Assembly (NCBI GenBank): GCA_009780065.1
Contig: WRAS01000001.1
Coordinates: forward strand, 124,140-188,139
DNA from: Bacillota bacterium
Lineage (GTDB): Bacteria; Bacillota; Clostridia; Christensenellales; UBA1242
DNA: 64,000 nucleotides
Reading direction: 5' to 3'
The number at the start of each line of letters is the position of its first letter. Positions within the stretch are counted from its first letter, which is position 1. The notes under the pieces are model-generated. The model did not search any database. It had not been told where the DNA came from and saw only the letters and a program-made list of their open reading frames with translations. Shown here in pieces: positions 36,505 to 44,484 of this stretch. The translations under genes were made by a program, and so were the position numbers.

Positions 36505-37799
36505 AGTATTTCGGAACTGATGGGATAAGAGGACGTGTAGGTGAACTCTTTTCCCCAAATTTTGTACAAAAGGTTGCAATGGCGGTTGCAGCCTTTTTAA
36601 ATGAAAATGGAGCAACGCAAATCGTTATCGGTCACGATACGCGAGATAGTTGTGATTGGATAGTTACGATGTTTTGTAACGTGTTGGAAAAGGCGGGGAT
36701 TGATGTTTTAAATATGGGTGTTGTGCCGACAATTGCGGTATCGTTTGTCACGCGAGAACTGGGATGTGGTATGGGAATAATGATTACTGCCAGCCACAAT
36801 AGTGCTGAGTGGAATGGTATTAAACTATTTACCCATGACGGCGGAAAGATTTCTGAAAAAGACATAGAAAGGCTAGAGCAATTAATTGATGTGGCAATTC
36901 TTTCCAAATCTAATAAAGCATTAGTTGATCTTTGGACTTCGTATTTGGTTGAATTCTTTCGGGAATCTTTCATTGGAAAAAAACTTCCGCATATTGTGAT
37001 AGATTGCGCTAATGGAAGCGGTGCGGATATCGCGCGCAATGTGCTTGGGCAACTTGGTTTTAATTTCGAGTTAATCAATGTGCAAAGCAATGGTAAAGAC
37101 ATAAACGAAGACTGTGGTGCAGTTTATCCAGAGAATCTGCAAACAAAGGTAAGAAAAGGGCAAATAGGTTTTTCTTTTGATGGAGACGCTGACAGGTGCG
37201 TTGTAATAGACGAAAGTGGCAATGTTGTGCATGGAGACAGATTGCTTGCTGCTTTGGGTAAATATGTAAATGTTAGCAAAATTGCAGCCACAGTTTTATT
37301 TAATGGTGGCGCCGAAGAATACCTTAAATCGAATGGAATTTTATTAATAAAAACACCTGTGGGAGATAAATATATCAAGACTGCAATGCAGGAAAATAAC
37401 CTAGTAATTGGTGGCGAGACCAGCGGGCATATAATCTTTTCCGCACGTGGCATAAGTGACTATTATGTCGGAGATGGTTTATATACCGCACTAATGACGT
37501 TAGAGATGATGGTTAATATAGATTTGAATTTAATGGATCTGACAAAGCAGATACTGTTGTACCCAAATGTGGTACACAATATCAAAGCAACCAATACACA
37601 AAAAGACGCAATCAAAACAAAAGAATTTACCGAATTTGTAAAAAACCTTGAACAGCAAAACAAAGGTTATAGATTAATTATTCGCCCAAGTGGAACCGAG
37701 GATGTAATAAGAATAAACGTAGAGGGCAAGTGCATCCAAAGATGTGAAGATATATTGATACTAATTATAGAAAAGATCAATAAATATATTGAAGAATAA
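36501..37799 (+). CDS. glmM: Phosphoglucosamine mutase
   Basis: 432 residues. GlmM interconverts glucosamine 6-phosphate and 1-phosphate on the way to UDP-GlcNAc and peptidoglycan. The start KYFGTDGIRGRVGE is diagnostic, the phosphoserine loop ITASHNSAEWNG lies near residues 94-105, the metal-binding DGDADR near 226-231, the sugar loop GGETSGH near 304-310 and the phosphate-binding RPSGTED near 395-401. It overlaps the trxB stop (ATGA). The 3' end overlaps the convergent cytidylate kinase gene by 23 bases. Confidence 0.96.
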   Translation: MKYFGTDGIRGRVGELFSPNFVQKVAMAVAAFLNENGATQIVIGHDTRDSCDWIVTMFCNVLEKAGIDVLNMGVVPTIAVSFVTRELGCGMGIMITASHNSAEWNGIKLFTHDGGKISEKDIERLEQLIDVAILSKSNKALVDLWTSYLVEFFRESFIGKKLPHIVIDCANGSGADIARNVLGQLGFNFELINVQSNGKDINEDCGAVYPENLQTKVRKGQIGFSFDGDADRCVVIDESGNVVHGDRLLAALGKYVNVSKIAATVLFNGGAEEYLKSNGILLIKTPVGDKYIKTAMQENNLVIGGETSGHIIFSARGISDYYVGDGLYTALMTLEMMVNIDLNLMDLTKQILLYPNVVHNIKATNTQKDAIKTKEFTEFVKNLEQQNKGYRLIIRPSGTEDVIRINVEGKCIQRCEDILILIIEKINKYIEE

Positions 37800-38439
37800 T
37801 ATCCACAGTTTCATCAATGGATTTGTGATTTGTACTGTCAACCAGGATTGCATCTGGAACTCTGACAAGTGCACCAAAGGGTCTGTTGAAATCAATATAA
37901 TCACGCTTTTTAATATGTTCTATAATGTTTTCCAGCGTTAAGTCGGGATTTTTAATATCATTCAGCCTTCTTTGGGCGCGGGTTTCGACGCTGGCGGTTA
38001 GATAGAATTTATACTTCGCGTTTGGCAGAACGACACTGGCGATATCTCTGCCATCTAAAATAATGCTTTGTTTATGCGCAATTTGTTGCATTATTTTTGT
38101 TAACTTGTCTTTGACGCATTTATGGTAACTGATTTCTGTTGCTATCATTGAAATATCATGTTTTCTAATTTTGTGGGTTTTCTCATCTCCGTTTATAAAT
38201 ACATGTGTTTGATTATTTTTGATTTCCACATCCATATCAATATCATTCATGGCATGGTTAACTATGACCTCGTTAATATGGTCAATTTGGTTCTCCATTA
38301 AATAAACCGCCACTGCGCGATACAAAGCGCCCGTATCCAGAGCGGGGATATCCAGACGCATGCTTAACTCGCGCGCTATTGTGCCTTTTCCAGAGGCAGA
38401 AGGACCATCGATAGCAATATGATAAATTTCGTGTGGCAT
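37777..38439 (-). CDS. cmk: Cytidylate kinase (copy 1, in the SurE-like operon)
   Basis: 220 residues. P-loop GPSASGKGTIAREL near residues 12-25, CMP-binding LDTGALYRAVA near 34-44 and DGRDIASVVLPNA near 128-140 identify Cmk, which phosphorylates CMP and dCMP with ATP. GAGGTGAA is the ribosome-binding site. It is the last gene of a three-gene operon after two SurE-like genes, with nine bases between. A second Cmk is encoded at 42.5 kb, which raises the question of different substrates or a duplicate from another source. Confidence 0.92.
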   Translation of the reverse strand: MPHEIYHIAIDGPSASGKGTIARELSMRLDIPALDTGALYRAVAVYLMENQIDHINEVIVNHAMNDIDMDVEIKNNQTHVFINGDEKTHKIRKHDISMIATEISYHKCVKDKLTKIMQQIAHKQSIILDGRDIASVVLPNAKYKFYLTASVETRAQRRLNDIKNPDLTLENIIEHIKKRDYIDFNRPFGALVRVPDAILVDSTNHKSIDETVDIILQYIY

Positions 38440-38448
38440 GCTTCACCT

Positions 38449-39225
38449 CTAGACCGAAATCTTGGATTTTTCTAAAACGTTAAACGCGTCTAGGTTCGTC
38501 AGATTGTATTTCAATGGTGTAAGTGTTATATATCCTTGTTTAAGCCAATAGATATCGCCGCGGTCTTCTAAGGCATCTAATTTATATCCGGTAGGCAAAT
38601 TTTTCATCCAATAGTAATCTTGGTTAAACGGATTGACCTCGTGGAAATATGTATTTTCCACAATGTTGGTTGTTATATGTGTGGGTTTTATTTTCTTTAA
38701 ATTAAACTTTTTTGGAAAGTTAACATTCAATGTTGTATCTTTTTGTAAAGTATTGTACCAGCCCTCTAATAACGTATTTACAGCACGTGCCATAGGCATG
38801 AACTCGTTTTCATTGGTAACTTCGCCCATGTCCGAGGATACGGCAATTGATTTAATTCCATGAACTGTTCCCAAGATTGAGCTGCATGTAACACCGCTGG
38901 AAAGAATTGTTTCGCTGCGATTGTGTTTGGAATCTATGCCAGAAATTATAAGGTCTGGTTTGCTTTTTAATAAGCAGGATAGCGCAAGGCCAACGCAATC
39001 ACACGGTGTGCCATTTACACCGAAAATCTTGACCTTGGACAGGGCAAAATATTGCTCTGCACGAAGTGGTTTTGCCGTGGTTAATGCATGTCCAATTCCA
39101 GCATTTGGTTGTAAAGGCGCAACGATACAGACCCTGTGACGTGTAGACAACACGCGTGCAAGTGCCAATATGCCCGCATCAAAGCATCCGCGTTCATTTG
39201 TTAAAAGGATTTTTAAACTTTTCAT
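38449..39225 (-). CDS. SurE-like protein, active-site residues lost (copy B)
   Basis: 258 residues with the SurE fold throughout, including a conserved C-terminal QGYITLTPLKY. True SurE nucleotidases need metal ligands in the N-terminal TNDDG motif, a serine and the asparagine of GxNxGxN. Here the first is TNERG, the equivalent of the serine appears to be alanine (PNAGIGHALT), and the third reads GIDSKHN. The metal site is therefore probably absent. Start ATG follows GGGAGG. It overlaps copy A by four bases. Likely roles are nucleotide binding or a partner of copy A, not standard nucleotidase activity. Confidence 0.8.
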   Translation of the reverse strand: MKSLKILLTNERGCFDAGILALARVLSTRHRVCIVAPLQPNAGIGHALTTAKPLRAEQYFALSKVKIFGVNGTPCDCVGLALSCLLKSKPDLIISGIDSKHNRSETILSSGVTCSSILGTVHGIKSIAVSSDMGEVTNENEFMPMARAVNTLLEGWYNTLQKDTTLNVNFPKKFNLKKIKPTHITTNIVENTYFHEVNPFNQDYYWMKNLPTGYKLDALEDRGDIYWLKQGYITLTPLKYNLTNLDAFNVLEKSKISV

Positions 39226-40013
39226 TTTGCCTCCCGTGCAAGGTTGCGCATGGATTTTATCCCTTCTAAATCTGTTGGGTCGTAACTGATAGGGGATATC
39301 GAAATATAACCTTGGTCAAACCATGTTTTATCGTCTTCGCCGCCCTTGTCCATGTTTTCTTGGCTGGCAATTTTTGACCAGTAGTATTTTCTGCCCTTTG
39401 GGCATGTACGCTCTATGTATTCTAGTTTCATGTTGCTTTTGCCCATGTGTGTGAATTTAATACCTTTGATATCTTTATACTTTTCCACACGTGGAACATT
39501 AATGTTAAGAAAGGTATGAGCCGGCAATTCAAGATTTGCAAATTTATCCAAATTCTTTTCCACGAATTTAATGACAGGTTCCAAATGAGTGATAGAATTT
39601 CCGCCTTGGTTATATTCGGTCGCAATCACGATCGCAGGAATACCAAAGAAAGTGGATTCAATTGCCATACCCACGTTGGACGATGAATAGATATCTGGCC
39701 CCATATTGACGCCGTTGCTGATTCCGCATATTACAAGGTCTGGCGGGTCATGCCGCATAATTTCACCCAACATAATGGAAATCATGTCTGCTGGGTATGA
39801 CCCGAATTCGAATACTGCGACACCTTCGGCGGAATGGCCACTGACTTGGTTTACGTGCACGGGTGCATTCTCGTATGAAAACGCAAGACCCTTGAATGAG
39901 GCGTCTTGCTCCATGTATGCAACAGTAACCTTGTGTTTGGTGGAAAGCCTGGCTGCCAGTAATGAAACTTCCCCCCGTGTTATGTTTCTATTATTAGCGA
40001 TAAGTATATTCAT
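39222..40013 (-). CDS. SurE-like protein, active-site residues lost (copy A)
   Basis: 263 residues, SurE-like from end to end (GISNGVNMGPDIYSSSNVG near residues 96-114, C-terminal KYYWSKIA and QGYISISPI). The catalytic TNDDG is replaced by ANNRN, and the asparagine of GxN by serine (GISNG), so both metal-binding aspartates are missing. First gene of the operon A-B-cmk, with a TACAAT -10 six bases from the ATG. Since both copies have lost the same site independently in detail, selection for a non-catalytic, perhaps paired, function is suggested. Confidence 0.8.
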   Translation of the reverse strand: MNILIANNRNITRGEVSLLAARLSTKHKVTVAYMEQDASFKGLAFSYENAPVHVNQVSGHSAEGVAVFEFGSYPADMISIMLGEIMRHDPPDLVICGISNGVNMGPDIYSSSNVGMAIESTFFGIPAIVIATEYNQGGNSITHLEPVIKFVEKNLDKFANLELPAHTFLNINVPRVEKYKDIKGIKFTHMGKSNMKLEYIERTCPKGRKYYWSKIASQENMDKGGEDDKTWFDQGYISISPISYDPTDLEGIKSMRNLAREAK

Positions 40014-40019
40014 GGTTCA

Positions 40020-40025
40020 ATTGTA
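40020..40025 (-). promoter_or_regulatory. -10 element of SurE-like/cmk operon (leaderless)
   Basis: TACAAT on the minus strand, six bases before the ATG at 40013. Confidence 0.6.
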
Positions 40026-40085
40026 CAACTAAAACTAAAAAATGAAAAATGAATTATTCAAAGAATTTTTGCAAACATTACTGTC

Positions 40086-41189
40086 ATGAAAAAATATTCT
40101 TCTCAAAGAAAACTGGCATCCAGGATAATCGTTGCGGTACTTGCCATTATTATGGGCTTTTCATTTATTATGGGCGCGGTGCTTGCAAACAGTGCACGTA
40201 CACCGATGAATATTAGACGCAGTACTGTCGAAGCTACAACTGCAACACAGCAGTCAATGACATCTGCACGTGGTATGGCAACCGTAGAGGTTAGTTCTGG
40301 CAGATTGTTATATGCAAAGAATGAACACGATAAATTACCCATGGCATCCACAACAAAGATTATGACCGCAATAACGGTGATCGAGAATGTAAGTGATTTG
40401 GATGAAAAAATAAAAGTCAGTGATAAAGCAATAGGAATAGAAGGCACCAGCATATATCTTCAGAAAGGCGAGGAATTGACGGTAAGAGAATTGTTGTATG
40501 GTTTGATGTTACGAAGCGGTAACGATGCGGCATCTGCGCTAGCATTACATGTTTCTAAAACCAATGATGAATTCAGTGCATTAATGAACAAGGTTGCAAC
40601 CAAAGCAGGCGCAAAGAATTCCAGTTTTAAAAACCCGCATGGTTTGGATCAAGAGGGACATTACACAACCGCTTATGATTTGGCGATGATTTCTGCGTAT
40701 GCGATGCGTAATCCACAATTCGCGGAAATTGCCGCCACCAAAGAAAAGCGTATCAGTGGTGTGGAGTATCCGCGTGTGCTGCAAAATAAAAACAGACTGC
40801 TGAGATCAAATAAAAACATAGTGGGTGTAAAGACTGGATTTACATCCAAGGCCGGAAGATGTTACGTAGGTGCCATGGAAACGGCAGGAATGACTGTGGT
40901 ATGCGCCGTGTTAAATTGTGGACCAATGTTTCCCGAATCTGAAGCGATAATGACACAATCTGGCAAGGAATACGAAATGGTGCACATAATTCAAAAAAAT
41001 ACGTTGATTAAACCAACGTTCCCGGACAGGCATAACAGAACAGGGATTGCAAAGGAAGATTTCTTTTATCCATTAATGTCCCATGAAAAGGACAAAATCG
41101 AAATCACAATTAATGAACACGATATCTGTGTTTACTTTGATAATAAAATTATAAAAGCAATGCCGTACGTTTTAGAAAAGGCAAAATAA
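40086..41189 (+). CDS. D-alanyl-D-alanine carboxypeptidase (S11 family, DacF-like)
   Basis: 367 residues. A signal peptide (residues 10-35) exports this penicillin-binding protein, which trims the terminal D-Ala of peptidoglycan stem peptides. All three S11 motifs are present: SxxK in MASTTKIMT (S88, K91), SGN in LRSGNDAAS near 147 and KTG in GVKTGFTSKAG near 252. A shorter PBP5-C-like domain follows, but no clear amphipathic anchor ends the protein, so membrane association may be weak. Confirms a peptidoglycan wall. No clear ribosome-binding site; the upstream ATTACT is close to the ATG and may reflect a leaderless start, but spacing is poor. Confidence 0.93.
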   Translation: MKKYSSQRKLASRIIVAVLAIIMGFSFIMGAVLANSARTPMNIRRSTVEATTATQQSMTSARGMATVEVSSGRLLYAKNEHDKLPMASTTKIMTAITVIENVSDLDEKIKVSDKAIGIEGTSIYLQKGEELTVRELLYGLMLRSGNDAASALALHVSKTNDEFSALMNKVATKAGAKNSSFKNPHGLDQEGHYTTAYDLAMISAYAMRNPQFAEIAATKEKRISGVEYPRVLQNKNRLLRSNKNIVGVKTGFTSKAGRCYVGAMETAGMTVVCAVLNCGPMFPESEAIMTQSGKEYEMVHIIQKNTLIKPTFPDRHNRTGIAKEDFFYPLMSHEKDKIEITINEHDICVYFDNKIIKAMPYVLEKAK

Positions 41190-41260
41190 CCTTTGGAACC
41201 TTTTTAACCTTCTTTATCATAAATAATTTCAATCTGATAAAAGGAGGGCTAAAAAACGAA

Positions 41261-41890
41261 ATGTCTTTTTTCTCAAACCACAGACATCCACGTCCTGGTC
41301 CTATAAAGTGTAATCCGATACAAGGGCTTTGTCATCGTGTTGCGATTTCTGCAAGGCGTATTCTGGACTCGGGCCTTGTAAAGGAAACGTTGGAGAACAC
41401 ACCTATTGTTGTCAACGAAAGGGATCAATTGCCGCCACCCGCGCGATTTATATCCGCTGTAAGTGTACGTAGCGATGCAATAGTCTCTAATTTGAATATC
41501 TCACGTATACAGGAACGTCCAAGTTTTGCACGAATAAGTTGTGATGTCACAACACCACTGCGGGTGACATTTGAATGTGTACAAGGCACAAGATACGAAG
41601 GAACCAGTCAGATAATGTGCAGTCATGATGTTGTGTTGTTTGTACCGGGCGAAGCCATGTTTCCTTGCGAAATTATTTCTCAAACCAGCGCCAATACACC
41701 AAACGCACGCATAGATGCACAAGGCAATATTTCCGGCACAGTTTGTTTAACAACAATCATAAAGGTCATGACGGATGCAGACATCCTTATTCCATCATAT
41801 GGCTTTGCACCGCCACCGCCTGCTGTCTCGTTTGATGACGATGCGTGTCGTGGATTCTTTGATTTGCCATTATTCCCTCGCGGGAAATAA
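41261..41890 (+). CDS. Hypothetical protein of possible envelope/coat type
   Basis: 209 residues, no signal peptide. Beta-rich, with scattered cysteines, a segment GTVCLTTIIKVMTDADILIPSYGF near residues 160-183 and PPPPAVSF after it. This C-terminal pattern resembles poorly characterised clostridial proteins around spore or cell-surface assembly, but I cannot assign a family. AAAGGAGGG precedes the ATG. It lies 33 bases before the Cys/His-rich gene and is probably cotranscribed with it. Confidence 0.6.
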   Translation: MSFFSNHRHPRPGPIKCNPIQGLCHRVAISARRILDSGLVKETLENTPIVVNERDQLPPPARFISAVSVRSDAIVSNLNISRIQERPSFARISCDVTTPLRVTFECVQGTRYEGTSQIMCSHDVVLFVPGEAMFPCEIISQTSANTPNARIDAQGNISGTVCLTTIIKVMTDADILIPSYGFAPPPPAVSFDDDACRGFFDLPLFPRGK

Positions 41891-41922
41891 CATAAGATTG
41901 CCTAAATATAAAGGAGACGATA

Positions 41923-42435
41923 ATGTTTAAACTTAATAATGAATTATTGGTGCCGGCGATAATTGGTCTGGGTCTGTTTGCACAGAACAGTGAATTGAAT
42001 CTGGCAAATAATACGTCGATGTTGATTATTCTATTTCTGTTGTTAAAAGAACAAGGCAGATGCGACGACCACCATTACGATGGGGGCATAGTGGAATTAC
42101 GACGCGGTCTGGGTCGTGGTGTGCGTGGAGCACGAGGTCATTACGCACATGACCTGATACGCGAAATAGAACTTGCGGAATGCGAGTGTGAGTTACTTAG
42201 AAAAGCAAGACGTGGAAGAAGAGATGGATGTGGTTGTGAATGCGATTGCGGGTGTAACCATCATGACCACTGTGGTTGTGGGTGCGAACATCATAGACAT
42301 CACCACAAACAAAATTTTGCAGAAAAGATTGCAAAAGAGATTGAGCATAAATTGGAACCATTTGAAAAGCGCGTGTTAAAAGAACTGGAAAAAATTGAAA
42401 AATGTGCATGCGGTTGTAATTCAACATTAATTTAA
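41923..42435 (+). CDS. Cys/His-rich protein, possible metal-binding coat or envelope protein
   Basis: 170 residues. The N-terminus (residues 1-45) is hydrophobic with LLVPAIIGLGLFAQ and SMLIILFLLLKE, a pattern known from short spore-coat-like proteins. The middle is a cluster of alternating cysteines and histidines near residues 104-128 (CGCECDCGCNHHDHCGCG, then HHRHHH), and the end is an acidic/basic helix closed by CACGC. The cluster would bind zinc or copper. GGAG lies at suitable spacing. No family recognised; linked to the preceding gene. Confidence 0.65.
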   Translation: MFKLNNELLVPAIIGLGLFAQNSELNLANNTSMLIILFLLLKEQGRCDDHHYDGGIVELRRGLGRGVRGARGHYAHDLIREIELAECECELLRKARRGRRDGCGCECDCGCNHHDHCGCGCEHHRHHHKQNFAEKIAKEIEHKLEPFEKRVLKELEKIEKCACGCNSTLI

Positions 42436-42468
42436 TTGTAAACACTTGCATGACTTGTTTCGGTATGT

Positions 42469-42474
42469 TAAGAT
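42469..42474 (+). promoter_or_regulatory. -10 element of second cmk gene (leaderless)
   Basis: TGT-TAAGAT with eight bases to the ATG at 42483; TTGCAT about 17 bases upstream may be the -35. Confidence 0.5.
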
Positions 42475-42482
42475 AAGCGCTA

Positions 42483-43187
42483 ATGGAAACAAGTACATTA
42501 AAAGAGGACGAAATATTTCAAATTGCAATTGATGGTCCAGCTGCCAGTGGTAAGGGCACCGTTGCGCGAATGCTTGCGAAAAAATTTGGTTGTATGTGTT
42601 TGGATACTGGGTCGTTGTACAGAGGTATTACAATTCACTTTTTGAATCACAATGTGGATTTGGCGGACGAGGATTCGATTACAGAGGCAATTAACAATAT
42701 TGATTTAAGGGTAGACTGTGTCAACGGTTGTACCCTTATTTTTTTAGATGGTGAGAATATAACGGAAAAACTGCATGACCTTGAGGTAAGTGAACATGGT
42801 TGGAAGGTTGCAAGAATATCACGCATTCGTGAGAAGGTGCGTAATATCCAATATGAAACTGCAAAGAAAGGTACACTTGTGTGCGAGGGACGTGATATTA
42901 CATCTGTTGTGTTTCCTAATGCAAAAGTAAAATTCTATCTGACTGCATCGTTAAAATCGCGTGCAAAGAGACGTTTTTTGCAAGAGGTAAAAATAGAGCC
43001 CACCATAACACTTGAGCAAGTTAAACAAGGAATATACGAACGTGACGAAGCCGATATGAGCAGGGTGGAAAGTCCTCTGATTCGTGTTAAAGATGCGATA
43101 ATTATAGACTGCAGCAGAATCAAAGCAGACAAAGTTGTAAAGAAAATGGAAAAGGCAATCAAAAAGAAATTGCACAAAAAAGTGTAA
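42483..43187 (+). CDS. cmk: Cytidylate kinase (copy 2)
   Basis: 234 residues. P-loop GPAASGKGTVARML near 18-31, LDTGSLYRGITI near 40-51 and EGRDITSVVFPNAKVKFYLTAS near 138-159 identify a second cytidylate kinase. Gene order cmk-plsC-rpsA is the usual arrangement in many Bacillota, so this is the copy in its ancestral place; the copy in the SurE-like operon would be the extra one. Sequence differs clearly between the two copies, so this is not a recent duplication. Confidence 0.92.
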   Translation: METSTLKEDEIFQIAIDGPAASGKGTVARMLAKKFGCMCLDTGSLYRGITIHFLNHNVDLADEDSITEAINNIDLRVDCVNGCTLIFLDGENITEKLHDLEVSEHGWKVARISRIREKVRNIQYETAKKGTLVCEGRDITSVVFPNAKVKFYLTASLKSRAKRRFLQEVKIEPTITLEQVKQGIYERDEADMSRVESPLIRVKDAIIIDCSRIKADKVVKKMEKAIKKKLHKKV

Positions 43188-43224
43188 ATGATATACACTA
43201 ACAGATATTGCAAAGGAGATGTTC

Positions 43225-44388
43225 ATGTTTCGCGTTCTGTTTAAAATTATTCTGTTTGTTCCCTATCGATTAACATGTTGGACAAGACTGATTAATAGGA
43301 AAGAGTTAAGAAAATTCCGTGGCAAGCCCGTCGTGGTTGTTTGTAACCATAAATCCAACTTTGATATACCTGCTATGTTTATGGGGCTTCCAAGAGAGAT
43401 TTACTTTATATCTAAGCCAAGTTTATTTGAAAAACCTTTTCGTCGCTGGTTCTTTACCAACCTAAATGGTTTTCCAATTCACAAGGGCAAAGAAATCGCA
43501 GTTATCAAGCACAGCCTTGGGGTATTGAAGCGCAATAAATTGTTGTTAATTTTCCCAGAGGGAATGCGCGTATTTAATCCCGAAGACGCGCTTGCAATGC
43601 GTAATGGCGCCAGTCTAATTGCAATAAAGGCCAATGTTCCAATTTTACCGATGGTTCTTAATCGCGCACCAGGTTTTTTCAGACTCTGTAAGATTAAGGT
43701 TGGCGAGCCAATCTCGGTAGAAGAGTTCCAAGACAGAAAGGTTGATAAAGACGAATTGTCTGCATTCTCTGGGCGTGTGGCGGATGTAATGTCAGGGATG
43801 TTAGAGGGGTTTGAGAAAAAGCAAAAAAAGAAAGCCTGGGATGCGGTTCCGGTTGGTGGTGCACGTGCCATCACCATTAAAAAGAACGATGATGGCGAGG
43901 ACGAGATACTTTTACTTAAACGTTCCAAACCGGCATACAAAGACGGTGCGACTTATTATACATTTCCAGGCGGGTATGTGGATGAAGGTGAAGATTTAAG
44001 AACGGCGGCAACACGTGAAGTAATGGAAGAAACCGGTATAACTGTGCAGCCAAGAACCATACTTTACAAAAAAATAAAAGAGGTTAACGGAGCAGATATT
44101 CTAGGTAAAATGGAGGCATTTTATCTTTGTGAATATATGACGGGCAACGTGACAAAAAATCCGGAATCCGAAGAACATTGTGAAGGTGCTGAGTTGATGT
44201 TGGATAGATACGGTGTAATTCGCGGAACGACAGACCCAGTTTGGGTGCCAATCAAAGAAATATATGATGAGAGTTTTGATTTAAAACCCAAAGTAATCAA
44301 AAAACAACTTTTAAAAGACTATACCCAGAAAGGTAGCCGAATTATAAAAAAGACGAAATATTTTGAAACAAAAATTAAAAAGAATTAA
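43225..44388 (+). CDS. PlsC-like acyltransferase fused to a NUDIX hydrolase
   Basis: 387 residues from ATG 43225 (AAAGGAG seven bases away; an ATG at 43219 touches the ribosome-binding site). Residues 1-200 are a 1-acyl-glycerol-3-phosphate acyltransferase: the H-x4-D box NHKSNFD near 42-48 and FPEGMR near 110 are present. Residues about 208-370 form a NUDIX domain with the full box GGYVDEGEDLRTAATREVMEETGI (quoted in part: GGYVDE, REVMEETGI). PlsC makes phosphatidic acid; the NUDIX part may hydrolyse CDP- or nucleotide-linked metabolites. I know of no standard fusion of these two. Both halves look intact. Confidence 0.9.
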   Translation: MFRVLFKIILFVPYRLTCWTRLINRKELRKFRGKPVVVVCNHKSNFDIPAMFMGLPREIYFISKPSLFEKPFRRWFFTNLNGFPIHKGKEIAVIKHSLGVLKRNKLLLIFPEGMRVFNPEDALAMRNGASLIAIKANVPILPMVLNRAPGFFRLCKIKVGEPISVEEFQDRKVDKDELSAFSGRVADVMSGMLEGFEKKQKKKAWDAVPVGGARAITIKKNDDGEDEILLLKRSKPAYKDGATYYTFPGGYVDEGEDLRTAATREVMEETGITVQPRTILYKKIKEVNGADILGKMEAFYLCEYMTGNVTKNPESEEHCEGAELMLDRYGVIRGTTDPVWVPIKEIYDESFDLKPKVIKKQLLKDYTQKGSRIIKKTKYFETKIKKN

Positions 44389-44413
44389 AAGGTGTTTATA
44401 ACACCTTTTTTTT
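44387..44413 (+). terminator. Rho-independent terminator after PlsC-NUDIX gene
   Basis: AAAAGGTGT, loop TTATA, ACACCTTTTTTTT directly after the stop codon. Confidence 0.85.
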
Positions 44414-44484
44414 CTTGCGTGTTGATGTTATTCCAATGTAATATATTATATACACTTGAAATTTTAAAAGGATAGAATTAAAAA

